This document shows positions 21,886 through 30,221 of a DNA stretch of 34,864 nt, piece by piece. How positions within the stretch are numbered: the first letter of the stretch is position 1; every line of letters starts with the position of its first letter. A program made the position numbers and the translations under genes. The notes under the pieces are model-generated. The model worked only from the letters and a program-made list of their open reading frames with translations. It ran no database searches and was not told the DNA's origin. The stretch comes from an uncultured Clostridiaceae bacterium (lineage in GTDB: Bacteria > Bacillota > Clostridia > Lachnospirales > Lachnospiraceae), in assembly GCA_902477765.1 (NCBI GenBank), contig CABSIM010000028.1, forward strand, positions 1 to 34,864, given 5' to 3'.

Positions 21886-23352
21886 ATGAGCCGTCAAAGG
21901 TTTAGAAACTTTTTTCACAGGCATACGCCCAGCGTAAAACTGTATCTGGTGGCTGCCGCGCTGATTCTGTGCATGGTGCCGCTGCTGATACAGGCCAGAA
22001 TTCTGGCCAGCTCAGCCAGACAGCATCAGGTGGAAAGAAGAATCATTGACGTCCAGAACCAGTGTCAGATCCTCAGCAACAAAATGTCACGGATCGGATA
22101 TCTTTCCAACTCTGTGGTGGATAATTCCGGTGTGGATGCGGAAATGTCCACCCTGGCGGATATTTATAATGGAAGAATCCTGATTGTCAATTCCGGCTTC
22201 CGGATTGTGGCGGACACCTTTTCCCTTTCTGTGGGGAAGATCTGCATTTCGGAGGAAGTGATCCGCTGCTTTCAGGGAGAAACCACCAATACCTACGATA
22301 CCAGAAAACACTATATCATTCTGGCGGTGCCCATTGCAGAGAGCGGAACTGTGCAGGGAAACGGCTCCGGCGGGAAGACCGCAGGCGTGATGCTGATGAC
22401 GGCGTCCACAGAAGCCATGTTCGGGCTGGAAGATTCTCTTCTGGAGAAGTCGACTCTTTACCAGGTGGTTACTTTTGCCATTCTTTTTGTGCTGATCCTG
22501 ATTATTACAGGTGTTCTGATGAAGCCGTTTGATGCTCTTGTAAAGTCCATGAACCGGGTGGCAGACGGAAACCTGGATGAGGATGTGTCGGTTCCTGCCT
22601 ACAGGGAGACCAAGAAAATCTCTCAGTCCATTGACCGGACGCTGAAGAGCCTCAAAGCCATGGAACAGTCGCGTCAGGAATTTGTGTCCAATGTGTCCCA
22701 TGAGCTGAAGACTCCCATTACATCCATACGTGTGCTGGCAGATTCCCTGATGGGAATGGAGGACGCGCCCAAGGAACTGTATGAAGAGTTCATGAAGGAC
22801 ATTTCCGATGAGATTGACCGGGAAAGCCAGATCATAGACGATCTTCTGACACTGGTACGCATGGATAAGGCATCTTCGGAGAGCAGTTTTGCATCCGCCA
22901 ATATCAATGCTCTGGTGGAAATGGTGCTGAAACGGATCCGCCCCATTGCCAAAAAGAGAAATATCGAGCTGATTTTTGAAAGCATCCGGGAAGTAACTGC
23001 TGATATTGACGAAGTGAAGTTTTCTCTGGCAGTCAACAATCTGGTGGAAAATGCCGTCAAGTATAATAAAGAAGGCGGATGGGTCCGGGTGACTCTGGAT
23101 GCGGATCATAAATTTTTCTATCTGAAAGTGGCGGATTCCGGTATCGGAATTCCCAAGGAATATCAGGACCGTGTATTTGAACGGTTCTTCCGGGTGGACA
23201 AGGCGAGATCCAGAGAAACCGGAGGCACCGGTCTTGGACTGGCCATAACCAAAAGCGTGATCCTGATGCACCATGGTGCAGTACGGGTCAACAGTACAGA
23301 GGGCAGCGGAACCACATTCATGGTAAGAATCCCGCTGATCTATATTCCGTAA
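21886..23352 (+). CDS. Sensor histidine kinase without adjacent response regulator
   Basis: This is a membrane-bound histidine kinase of 488 residues. Membrane segments lie at about residues 17-40 and 195-215 and frame an extracytoplasmic sensor domain of about 150 residues. A HAMP domain comes next, then the HisKA dimerisation helix with the phospho-acceptor H272 in NVSHELKTPITSIR, and a HATPase domain with N box NNLVENAVKYN, G1 DSGIGIP, F box ERFFRV and G2 GGTGLGLAI. The arrangement resembles WalK/PhoR-type kinases. No response regulator gene lies on either side, so its partner is elsewhere. It is followed 19 bp later by a GerMN-domain lipoprotein, which may modulate it. The start follows GAGGAATAAGCAA. 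Confidence 0.92.
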   Translation: MSRQRFRNFFHRHTPSVKLYLVAAALILCMVPLLIQARILASSARQHQVERRIIDVQNQCQILSNKMSRIGYLSNSVVDNSGVDAEMSTLADIYNGRILIVNSGFRIVADTFSLSVGKICISEEVIRCFQGETTNTYDTRKHYIILAVPIAESGTVQGNGSGGKTAGVMLMTASTEAMFGLEDSLLEKSTLYQVVTFAILFVLILIITGVLMKPFDALVKSMNRVADGNLDEDVSVPAYRETKKISQSIDRTLKSLKAMEQSRQEFVSNVSHELKTPITSIRVLADSLMGMEDAPKELYEEFMKDISDEIDRESQIIDDLLTLVRMDKASSESSFASANINALVEMVLKRIRPIAKKRNIELIFESIREVTADIDEVKFSLAVNNLVENAVKYNKEGGWVRVTLDADHKFFYLKVADSGIGIPKEYQDRVFERFFRVDKARSRETGGTGLGLAITKSVILMHHGAVRVNSTEGSGTTFMVRIPLIYIP

Positions 23353-23371
23353 AAAGGAGCAGTGACAAAAT

Positions 23372-24310
23372 ATGAAGCAGATCAGAACCCGGCTTGCCGT
23401 CTCCTTTTTAATCCTCATTGCAGCCTTCCTGACGGGATGTAAGGCGGAGCAGGAGGAAAGCGGGACTGGCGAGGGGTATGACATTTATTATCTCAATGCA
23501 TCCGCAACCCAGCTGGTGGAAAACCGGTATCAGACAGAAACGGAAGATACGGAGGCTCTGGTGGAAGAACTGATGGAGGAAATGGCATCGGTGCCTCCCA
23601 GTCTGGACTGCCAGTCGGCCCTTCCGGAGCGGATGGAAACATATACGTTCCGTCTGGAAAATAACGTACTGTACCTGTATGCGGATGCCAGCTACGCCAT
23701 GATGAGTGCCGTTCGGGAAATTCTGTGCCGTGCGGCACTGACGAAAACTCTGACGCAGATTTCCGGTGTGGATTACCTGAGCATTTACTGCGGAGAACAG
23801 CCCATTGTGGATGCTGCGGGAAATCCCGTGGGAATGCTGTCGGCAGCGGATTTTGTGGACAGCATCAGGAATGTGAATTCTTTTGAAAAAGTGGAACTGA
23901 CGCTGTATTTTTCCAACGAAGCCGGAGACAGGCTGGTACCGGAAAAAAGAACCGTGGTTCGAAGCACCAATACATCGCTGGAGCGCCTGGTGGTGGAGCA
24001 GCTGATCGAAGGACCTGAGGAAGAGGGATGTTTTGCGACTCTTCCGGAAAACGTAAAGCTTCTCAATGTTTCGGTCAATGATTCTGTCTGCGCGGTGAAC
24101 TTTGATACATCGTTCCTGAATAATACACTGGAAGTGAAGGAGTATATTCCGGTCTACTCCATTGTGAATTCCCTTACGGAACTTTCTACGGTGAACCGCG
24201 TCCAGATCAGGATCAACGGTTCCCAGGAAGCGGTGTTCCGGGATTCCGTTTCCCTGAATACCACGTATGAGCGCAACTATGAATATATAGAAGGAGGAGA
24301 AGAAAATTAA
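23372..24310 (+). CDS. GerMN-domain lipoprotein
   Basis: This is a 312-residue predicted lipoprotein with signal peptide residues 1-22 and lipobox LTGC at 20-23, so Cys23 should be lipidated and the protein anchored outside the membrane. It appears to hold two GerMN (GerM-like) modules. The first (about residues 35-160) is less typical. The second (about 175-300) has LYFSNEAGDRLVPEKR, LVVEQLIEGP, VNFDTSFLNN and VNRVQIRINGS. GerMN modules occur in B. subtilis GerM (sporulation and germination) and in actinobacterial LpqB, the lipoprotein partner of the MtrB kinase. Position directly after a sensor kinase suggests a similar partnership. The stop overlaps the probable comEC start by one base. 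Confidence 0.88.
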   Translation: MKQIRTRLAVSFLILIAAFLTGCKAEQEESGTGEGYDIYYLNASATQLVENRYQTETEDTEALVEELMEEMASVPPSLDCQSALPERMETYTFRLENNVLYLYADASYAMMSAVREILCRAALTKTLTQISGVDYLSIYCGEQPIVDAAGNPVGMLSAADFVDSIRNVNSFEKVELTLYFSNEAGDRLVPEKRTVVRSTNTSLERLVVEQLIEGPEEEGCFATLPENVKLLNVSVNDSVCAVNFDTSFLNNTLEVKEYIPVYSIVNSLTELSTVNRVQIRINGSQEAVFRDSVSLNTTYERNYEYIEGGEEN

Positions 24311-26696
24311 ACGTCCGCTGCTGTATCTGACAGGGGGAGTGGTACTTGGAGAGACTTCAGCCCTTTGGATCCGGACAACGGAAGTATATCTGGGGCTGGC
24401 CGCAGTCTGGCTGCTGTTTCTGTATATCTGCAGAAGGAGCAGCCGGCTGCGTCCGGCTTTTTTTGCCGTATGCCTTCTGGCAGCCGGCTGGTCTGCGGGA
24501 ATGGGAGCCATGTCATGGAAAGAAGCCGGACTTCTGGAGGCGGAACGTATGGCTGCCCGATGGCAGGAGGAACATGAGACTGAAAGGGAAGACGGGCATT
24601 TCTGTGTCCTGACGGGGAGAATCCGGGAACGGGAGGACGGAACATACGGAGCCAGTCTGGTGCTGGACCGGTGTTTTATGAAGGATGGGGACTCTGCAGA
24701 AAAGGTGCCGGCCAGGGTCCTCTGCTATTCCAGGGTGCCGGAAGATGCAGTGCCGGGCAGGCTGGTGAAGATCACCGGAAAGCCGGAGCCATGTGCGCGT
24801 CCTTCCAATCCGGGAGAATATGATGACAGGGCAGCCTGTTTTTCCGATGGAATCGGGTTCCGGTTCAACGGCAGACAGGCGGAATGCACCGGCGGACGCA
24901 GATATCTGCCGGCGTATCTTACGGGACGGCTCAGAAAAATTCTGGGAGAACGGCTGGAAAACACAGCGGAACCGGAAGACGCCGGACTTTACAAAGCCAT
25001 TCTTCTGGGCGACCGCTCCGGTCTGGACCGGGATCTGTATGAGCAGTACAGAAGAAACGGCATCTCTCATCTTCTGGCCATCAGCGGCCTTCATATGTCG
25101 GTGATCGGAGCCGGGTTTTATGCGCTTCTGAGAAAAGCAGGACTGGGTTTTGGCCCGGCGGGAGCCGCGGCCGGATGTTTTCTTCTGGGGTACGGCGGTC
25201 TGGTGGGTTTTTCTCCGTCTGTTTTCAGATCCGTGTTCATGCTTCTCCTGGCTTTTGCAGCGTCATGGCTGGGGCGGACCTATGACATTCTTTCGGCATT
25301 GTGTGCTGCCGCATTGCTTTTGCTTCTGGATGAACCATATCGGATCACCCAGGCGGGATTTCAGCTTTCGTTTCTTGCAGTGGGAGGGATTGTGTGTCTG
25401 GGGCAGCCTATGATCAGGGACTGGGGGGTCCGGGGACCTGCACAGGCCTTTCTTGTGAGCCTTTCCGTGCAGGCAGCGACACTTCCTTCTGTTTTATACT
25501 TTTCCTTTGAATTTCCTGTTTACGGCATTTTTCTGAATCTGTTAGTGATTCCGCCGATGACACTGGTTCTTTACTCCGGCCTGGGAACTCTGGCAGCCTC
25601 CTTTTTTTCCGGGAAGGCCGCGGCATTTTTTCTGGGAGGCGGTCATGTGATTCTGAGGCTTTACGAGGTACTGTGCAGAATGGTCCAGAAACTGCCCGGT
25701 GCTGTATGGTGTACCGGACGTCCGTCAGCATGGCAGATGGCTCTTTACTGCATGTGCATTCCAGCCGGCTTTTTCTGTTTTCGGGGAAACAGAAAAAACA
25801 GGGCCTCTGCCGGAAGAAAACTGGCTGCCGGGGCGGCATTCTGGATTCTAGGGACGGCATTTCTGGCACCGGTCCGCCCGTCCGGACTTTCAGTGACGTT
25901 CCTGGATGTGGGGCAGGGAGACGGGATTTTTCTGCAGACAGGAGAGGGAACACTTCTGGTGGACTGCGGAAGCAGTCAGGAAGAAGACATGGGGCAGTAT
26001 ACACTTGTACCTTTTCTGAAAAGTCAGGGAATCCGGGTTCTTGACGGAGCTGCGGTCACCCATGCGGACTCGGATCATGTCAGCGGAATCCGCTATCTTC
26101 TGGAGAATCCTGACTGCGGAATCCGGATTGCAAGGCTTTTCATGCCGGAAGCCGGGAAGGGAGAAAAGGAATATGAAACACTGGCGCAGGCAGCGTCTGC
26201 GGCGGGAGCGGCAGTGGAATATCTGTCAGCCGGTGATGAGATTTCCTGTCTGGGAAAGGAAACACAGTGGATATCGGTCCGGTGCCTGTATCCGTATCCG
26301 GATTCGGTCTGCCCGGACAGAAACAGCCAGTCCCTTGTGCTTCTGGTATCCTGCGGGGAATTCCGGCTTCTTCTTACAGGAGACATGGAAGAAAGCGGAG
26401 AACGGGAGCTGCTGAAAAAAGGGGATCTGGTTCCTGTGACGGTTCTGAAGGTGGCCCATCATGGCTCTGTGACTTCTTCAGGGAAGGAATTCCTGGAAAC
26501 CGTACGGCCCAGGTATGCGGTTCTTTCTTATGGAAAGGGAAATCCCTACGGACATCCGTCAGAACAGGTGACGGACCGGCTGAAAGAAGCCGGTGTTTTT
26601 CTGAAAGAAACAGCCCGGTGCGGAGCCGTGATGTTATGGACAGACGGAAAAAAGATGCGGCTCGGCGGATTTTCGGAGACAGAGGAACCGTATTGA
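24306..26696 (+). CDS. comEC: ComEC/Rec2 family DNA-uptake channel protein
   Basis: ComEC forms the membrane channel that admits single-stranded DNA in transformation. With the start used here it has 796 residues: an N-terminal DUF4131 region with membrane segments, the polytopic competence domain (LLAISGLHMSVIGAGFYALLR, GFSPSVFRS), and a C-terminal metallo-beta-lactamase-like domain. That last domain begins FLDVGQGDG, with the metal motif H-A-D-S-D-H near residue 586 and HHGS further on. The first usual start codon is GTG at 24339, with no spaced ribosome site. The frame is open to 24306, where ATT follows AGGAGG by 8 nt and would give the typical (M)KRPLLYLTGG beginning, so an ATT start is preferred. 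Other competence genes are not in this window, so natural competence is not shown. Confidence 0.9.
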   Translation: MKRPLLYLTGGVVLGETSALWIRTTEVYLGLAAVWLLFLYICRRSSRLRPAFFAVCLLAAGWSAGMGAMSWKEAGLLEAERMAARWQEEHETEREDGHFCVLTGRIREREDGTYGASLVLDRCFMKDGDSAEKVPARVLCYSRVPEDAVPGRLVKITGKPEPCARPSNPGEYDDRAACFSDGIGFRFNGRQAECTGGRRYLPAYLTGRLRKILGERLENTAEPEDAGLYKAILLGDRSGLDRDLYEQYRRNGISHLLAISGLHMSVIGAGFYALLRKAGLGFGPAGAAAGCFLLGYGGLVGFSPSVFRSVFMLLLAFAASWLGRTYDILSALCAAALLLLLDEPYRITQAGFQLSFLAVGGIVCLGQPMIRDWGVRGPAQAFLVSLSVQAATLPSVLYFSFEFPVYGIFLNLLVIPPMTLVLYSGLGTLAASFFSGKAAAFFLGGGHVILRLYEVLCRMVQKLPGAVWCTGRPSAWQMALYCMCIPAGFFCFRGNRKNRASAGRKLAAGAAFWILGTAFLAPVRPSGLSVTFLDVGQGDGIFLQTGEGTLLVDCGSSQEEDMGQYTLVPFLKSQGIRVLDGAAVTHADSDHVSGIRYLLENPDCGIRIARLFMPEAGKGEKEYETLAQAASAAGAAVEYLSAGDEISCLGKETQWISVRCLYPYPDSVCPDRNSQSLVLLVSCGEFRLLLTGDMEESGERELLKKGDLVPVTVLKVAHHGSVTSSGKEFLETVRPRYAVLSYGKGNPYGHPSEQVTDRLKEAGVFLKETARCGAVMLWTDGKKMRLGGFSETEEPY

Positions 26697-26721
26697 CAAA
26701 CGGAGATTCATCTGGTATTGT
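26693..26721 (+). promoter_or_regulatory. Probable sigma-A promoter of ccdA-tlpA fusion / rrf2 operon
   Basis: TTGACA (26693-26698), a 17-bp spacer and TATTGT (26716-26721). The -35 overlaps the comEC stop codon. The predicted leader of about 90 nt contains an inverted repeat that could be an operator. Confidence 0.6.
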
Positions 26722-26733
26722 TACGGAGTATAA

Positions 26734-26754
26734 CTGTAATAAAAAAAGTTACAG
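26734..26754. promoter_or_regulatory. Inverted repeat downstream of the promoter, possible Rrf2 operator
   Basis: CTGTAA (26734-26739) and TTACAG (26749-26754) are exact complements 9 bp apart, just past the expected transcription start. Rrf2-family regulators bind dyads of this size, and an Rrf2-type gene is second in the operon. Self-regulation is a guess from position. Confidence 0.35.
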
Positions 26755-26815
26755 AACACCCCGTGTCTTCCGGAGAAACAGGAACCGGGAAAATTTACGG
26801 AAAGGAATTTACAGA

Positions 26816-28222
26816 ATGGGTTTTTCAATGGATGTGAGCGTACCGGTGCTTACGGTATTCATACAGGGGCTTCTGAGTTTCTTTTCCCCGTGTGTGCTGC
26901 CGCTGCTGCCGCTGTACGTGGGCTACCTGTCAGGCGGGACAGGAAAAAAGGGAGAAGATGGAAGAATATATTATGAAAGAAAAAAAGTGATCCTTCATAC
27001 AGTCTTTTTTGTACTTGGGGTCAGTTTTACGTTTTTTGTTCTGGGATTCGGTGTATCGGCAGCGGGAAGGTTTTTCAAGGGCAATCAGACCCTGTTTGCC
27101 AGAGCCGGGGGAATTCTGGTCATTCTGTTCGGGCTTTATCAGCTGGGGGTATTCGGGACATCCAGATTCCTGGGAACCGAGCGGAGACTGCCTCTGCAGA
27201 TCAATGTTCTGGCCATGTCTCCGCTTACGGCGCTGCTTATGGGATTTACCTTCAGCTTTGCATGGACTCCCTGTGTGGGACCGGCTCTGGCAAGTGTCCT
27301 TCTGATGGCGGCGTCTGCATCCACGAAGACCATGGGATTTGTGCTGATCGGTGTATATACAGCCGGTTTTGTGGTTCCCTTCCTGGCGGTGGGGCTTTTT
27401 TCCACCACGCTGCTGGATCTGTTCCGGAAGCATGGACAGGTGGTACGTTATACGGTAAAGGCCGGGGCTGTACTGATGATTCTGATGGGAATTCTGATGT
27501 TTACCGGAAAGATGAACGCAGTGACAGGATATCTTTCTGAGTTCTCCGGTACTGAAGAACAGACAGGAACGGAAGAGCCCGGAGACGTTCCGGGAGAAAC
27601 AGACGGAGAAAAGGAAGAAGGCACGGAAACGCTTCCGGAGGACACCCGGGAAGCCGGAGAGACGGATGCGGAAAAGGCAGCCGGAGGAAAGGAAGAGAGC
27701 GGAAGCGAGGCAGCGCAGGATCCGGATGCCATTCCCGCCATCGATTTTTCCCTTACAGATCAGTACGGAAACACACACAGTCTTTCGGACTACAGGGGAA
27801 AGACCATATTCCTCAACTTCTGGGCGACCTGGTGCCCTCCCTGCCGGGCGGAAATGCCGGATATTCAGAAGCTGTATGAGGAGTACCGGGATGCCGGGGA
27901 TGATTCAGTGGTATTTCTGGGAATTGCAGCGCCGGGGTACGGCGAGGAGAAAAGCGAAGAGGAGATTGTACAGTTTCTGGAAGAAAACGGATATACCTAT
28001 CCGGTGGTCATGGATACGACGGGAAAAATTTTCATGAGTTACGGTGTTTTCTCCTACCCCACGACATTCATGATCGACACACAGGGAAACGTGTTCGGGT
28101 ATGCCACGGGACAGCTGAGTGAAGACGTGATGAGAAGCATTATCCGCCAGACGGTGGAAGGCAGACGGGACGGAGAAAGCGAAGCGGACACGGAGCCGGA
28201 TACTCCGGAAAAAGAATACTGA
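26816..28222 (+). CDS. CcdA-TlpA fusion: thiol-disulfide electron transporter with extracytoplasmic thioredoxin domain
   Basis: This 468-residue protein joins two parts usually encoded separately. Residues about 1-240 are a CcdA/DsbD-type membrane domain with the paired redox cysteines in SFFSPCVLPLLP and FAWTPCVGP, which passes electrons across the membrane. A Glu/Gly-rich acidic linker (about 245-310) leads to a TlpA/ResA-like thioredoxin domain with the active site C340-P-P-C343 in FWATWCPPCRAEMP and the cis-Pro segment YPTTFMID. It should reduce extracytoplasmic disulfides; substrates are unknown. The upstream frame is open into comEC, but the ATG at 26816 follows AAAGGA and gives a normal CcdA start. 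It is followed 15 bp later by an Rrf2-type regulator. Confidence 0.92.
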   Translation: MGFSMDVSVPVLTVFIQGLLSFFSPCVLPLLPLYVGYLSGGTGKKGEDGRIYYERKKVILHTVFFVLGVSFTFFVLGFGVSAAGRFFKGNQTLFARAGGILVILFGLYQLGVFGTSRFLGTERRLPLQINVLAMSPLTALLMGFTFSFAWTPCVGPALASVLLMAASASTKTMGFVLIGVYTAGFVVPFLAVGLFSTTLLDLFRKHGQVVRYTVKAGAVLMILMGILMFTGKMNAVTGYLSEFSGTEEQTGTEEPGDVPGETDGEKEEGTETLPEDTREAGETDAEKAAGGKEESGSEAAQDPDAIPAIDFSLTDQYGNTHSLSDYRGKTIFLNFWATWCPPCRAEMPDIQKLYEEYRDAGDDSVVFLGIAAPGYGEEKSEEEIVQFLEENGYTYPVVMDTTGKIFMSYGVFSYPTTFMIDTQGNVFGYATGQLSEDVMRSIIRQTVEGRRDGESEADTEPDTPEKEY

Positions 28223-28237
28223 TCCAGGAGGAGAAAA

Positions 28238-28675
28238 ATGACAGGAGAATTTGCCATCGGAGTTCATGCGGCGGTCTTTCTCAGCTGCCGCCGCGGAGTA
28301 CACTCCAGTGAGGAAATTGCCGCAAGTGTCTGCACGAATCCGGCACGGGTCAGAAAAGTGCTGTCCTGTCTGAAAAAAGCAGGGCTGGTGGAGACAAAAG
28401 AGGGAAGCGAGGGCGGATACGCGTTCAGCGGCAATGATGATGCGGTGGGACTGGACATGATTGCAGATGCTCTGGGAGTTTCCTTTGTTTCCGTTTCCTG
28501 GCGAAAGGACCATGGAGATCCCGAATGTCTGATTGCATCCGGGATGGATGCGGTCATGGGGGAGATTTACGATTCCCTGAATCTGGCCTGCAGGAGCCGG
28601 CTCAGGGACATAACCATCGGTGATATCAGAAGAAGGATTTTTCCGGAGGTGCACCATGCAGACATTGAATCATGA
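28238..28675 (+). CDS. Rrf2 family transcriptional regulator
   Basis: This is a 145-residue winged helix-turn-helix regulator of the Rrf2 type: FAIGVHAAVFLSC, SSEEIAASVCTNPARVRKVLSCLKKAGLV as the DNA-binding helices, and GGYAFSG as the wing. The three-cysteine Fe-S signature of IscR/NsrR is not present in the usual spacing, so it may sense thiols or another signal, as proposed for the YwnA/CymR-like members. The ribosome site AGGAGGAG is strong. Gene order suggests control of the CcdA-TlpA fusion upstream, perhaps through the dyad at 26734-26754. It overlaps holA by 20 bp. Confidence 0.88.
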   Translation: MTGEFAIGVHAAVFLSCRRGVHSSEEIAASVCTNPARVRKVLSCLKKAGLVETKEGSEGGYAFSGNDDAVGLDMIADALGVSFVSVSWRKDHGDPECLIASGMDAVMGEIYDSLNLACRSRLRDITIGDIRRRIFPEVHHADIES

Positions 28676-29657
28676 TATTAAAAGCGGAGAATTCAAAAAA
28701 GTCTATCTGCTGTTCGGGGATGAACCGTTTCTGGTGAACAGCTATAAAAAGAGAATGCGGGAAGCCATTGTCGGAGACGACACCATGAATTTCAACTGTT
28801 TTGAAGGAAAGGCTCCGGATGTCCGTGAGATCATCAGCCTGGCGGATACCATGCCGTTTTTTTCGGCCAGAAGACTGATCCTCATTGACGGCAGCGGGTT
28901 TTTCAAAGGGGCGCCGGAGGAGCTGACAGAATATCTGGAGCAGATGCCGGATACCACCTGCATGATTTTCTGTGAGAGTGAAGTGGATAAGAGAAACCGG
29001 CTCTATAAAAAGGTCAGGGAACTGGGATATGCCGCAGAACTGAACAGACAGAACGAGGAGCAGCTGATGAAATGGGCGGCCGGAATTCTGGCACAGAACG
29101 GAAGGAAAATCACCAGACAGGTGATGGCCTTTTTCCTGGACAGAACCGGAGATGACATGGAAAATATCAGGACGGAACTGGAAAAGCTGATCTGCTATAC
29201 CATGGGACGGGAAGTCATAACGAAAGAAGACGTGGAAGCAGTGGGAACCGTTCACGTAACCAGCAGGATTTTTGAAATGGTGACAGCCATTGTATCAGGC
29301 AATACGAGGAAAGCCATGGATCTGTATGAAGATCTTCTGACGCTGAGAGAGCCTCCCATGAGGATTCTGTTTCTGATTGCCAGGCAGTTCAATCAGCTTC
29401 TTCAGGCCAGAGAACTGGGAGAAAAAGGCATGGACCGGGCGGCAGTGGCCTCCAGGCTCAAGGTGCCTCCCTTTGCTGCGGGAAAATTATCAGCACAGGC
29501 CAGAACCTTTACCAGAGAAGAACTGCTTTCTTATGTGAAGCTCTGTGTGGAAACGGAGGAAGCGGTAAAGACCGGAAAAATTTCGGACCGTCTGGCCGTG
29601 GAACTGCTGATCACGGGAAAATACGGAAAGGGACAGGAGCCCGGAAGAAAAAGATAG
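28656..29657 (+). CDS. holA: DNA polymerase III subunit delta
   Basis: The delta subunit opens the beta sliding clamp within the clamp loader. The 333-residue protein has the family outline: an N-terminal YLLFGDEPFLVNSY, a central AAA+-like region with EQMPDTTCMIFCESEVDKRNRLYK, and a C-terminal collar domain containing LLTLREPPMRILFLIARQF. The ATG at 28656 follows CCGGAGGTG; a GTG at 28620 is inside the rrf2 gene without a ribosome site and is rejected. The common Firmicutes order comEC-holA-rpsT is kept here but interrupted by the redox pair. A bidirectional terminator separates it from rpsT. Confidence 0.94.
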   Translation: MQTLNHDIKSGEFKKVYLLFGDEPFLVNSYKKRMREAIVGDDTMNFNCFEGKAPDVREIISLADTMPFFSARRLILIDGSGFFKGAPEELTEYLEQMPDTTCMIFCESEVDKRNRLYKKVRELGYAAELNRQNEEQLMKWAAGILAQNGRKITRQVMAFFLDRTGDDMENIRTELEKLICYTMGREVITKEDVEAVGTVHVTSRIFEMVTAIVSGNTRKAMDLYEDLLTLREPPMRILFLIARQFNQLLQARELGEKGMDRAAVASRLKVPPFAAGKLSAQARTFTREELLSYVKLCVETEEAVKTGKISDRLAVELLITGKYGKGQEPGRKR

Positions 29658-29707
29658 AACCGGAAGAAAAAATACGGGCCCGTCGGCAGGGCTCATGGAG
29701 ACATAAA

Positions 29708-29745
29708 AAAACGCTTTCCTGGTACACCCAGCAGGAAAGCGTTTT
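29708..29745. terminator. Bidirectional rho-independent terminator, holA / rpsT
   Basis: AAAACGCTTTCCT (29708-29720) pairs over 13 bp with AGGAAAGCGTTTT (29733-29745). The minus strand runs on into seven T in a row, so it is strong for rpsT; the plus strand has TTTTCTTTC and serves holA. Confidence 0.9.
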
Positions 29746-29779
29746 CTTTCATTTATGAATCGAATATCCAGCCTTATGA

Positions 29780-30043
29780 TTAAGCCATTGCACCAACGGC
29801 CTTGGACAAACGGGATACTTTTCTGGAAGCAGTATTCTTATGATATACGCCCTTGGAAGCAGCCTTGTCGATTTCGCTGGTCGCAGCAAGAAGTGCAGCC
29901 TGTGCAGCAGCCTTGTCACCGGCAGCAACTGCAGCGTCAACTTTCTTTACATAAGTTTTTACCTTGGATCTGATAGATTTGTTTCTTGCAGCCTTGGTCT
30001 CAGCTACCAGAATTCTTTTCTTCGCAGATTTAATGTTAGCCAA
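29780..30043 (-). CDS. rpsT: 30S ribosomal protein S20
   Basis: S20 is a primary 16S rRNA-binding protein. The 87-residue length matches the family, with N-terminal ANIKSAKKRI, the central Lys/Arg-rich helix, and a C-terminus rich in Ala/Ser/Lys (NTASRKVSRLSKAV). The start codon is TTG at 30043, 8 nt after GGAGG. A GTG at 30058 opens the same frame, but it belongs to the ribosome site. TTG is known as the start of E. coli rpsT too, where it takes part in autoregulation. Promoter at 30129-30157 gives a leader of about 80 nt; terminator at 29708-29745. Confidence 0.97.
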   Translation of the reverse strand: MANIKSAKKRILVAETKAARNKSIRSKVKTYVKKVDAAVAAGDKAAAQAALLAATSEIDKAASKGVYHKNTASRKVSRLSKAVGAMA

Positions 30044-30128
30044 TCTGTACACCTCCACTATGATATAATGACTGTTTGTTTTGCATCAAAGCCTGGACAC
30101 GGACAGTTCAATGTAAACATACTATTAC

Positions 30129-30157
30129 ATTCTAGCGAAAGTTGATCGGGATGTCAA
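30129..30157 (-). promoter_or_regulatory. Sigma-A promoter of rpsT
   Basis: On the minus strand TTGACA (30157-30152), a 17-bp spacer and TAGAAT (30134-30129): a perfect -35 and a good -10. Transcription would begin near 30122, leaving about 80 nt of untranslated leader before the TTG start. Confidence 0.8.
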
Positions 30158-30221
30158 TACATATTTCTCTATTTTTTGCGGAAAAATACAGGTATGACAG
30201 AGAAAAGAAAGGATGGGGATC

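Noticed and set aside
30118..30124. CATACTA upstream of gpr as a sigma-G type -10
   Set aside because: No matching -35 was found at the right distance, and the site lies within the leftward rpsT promoter region.
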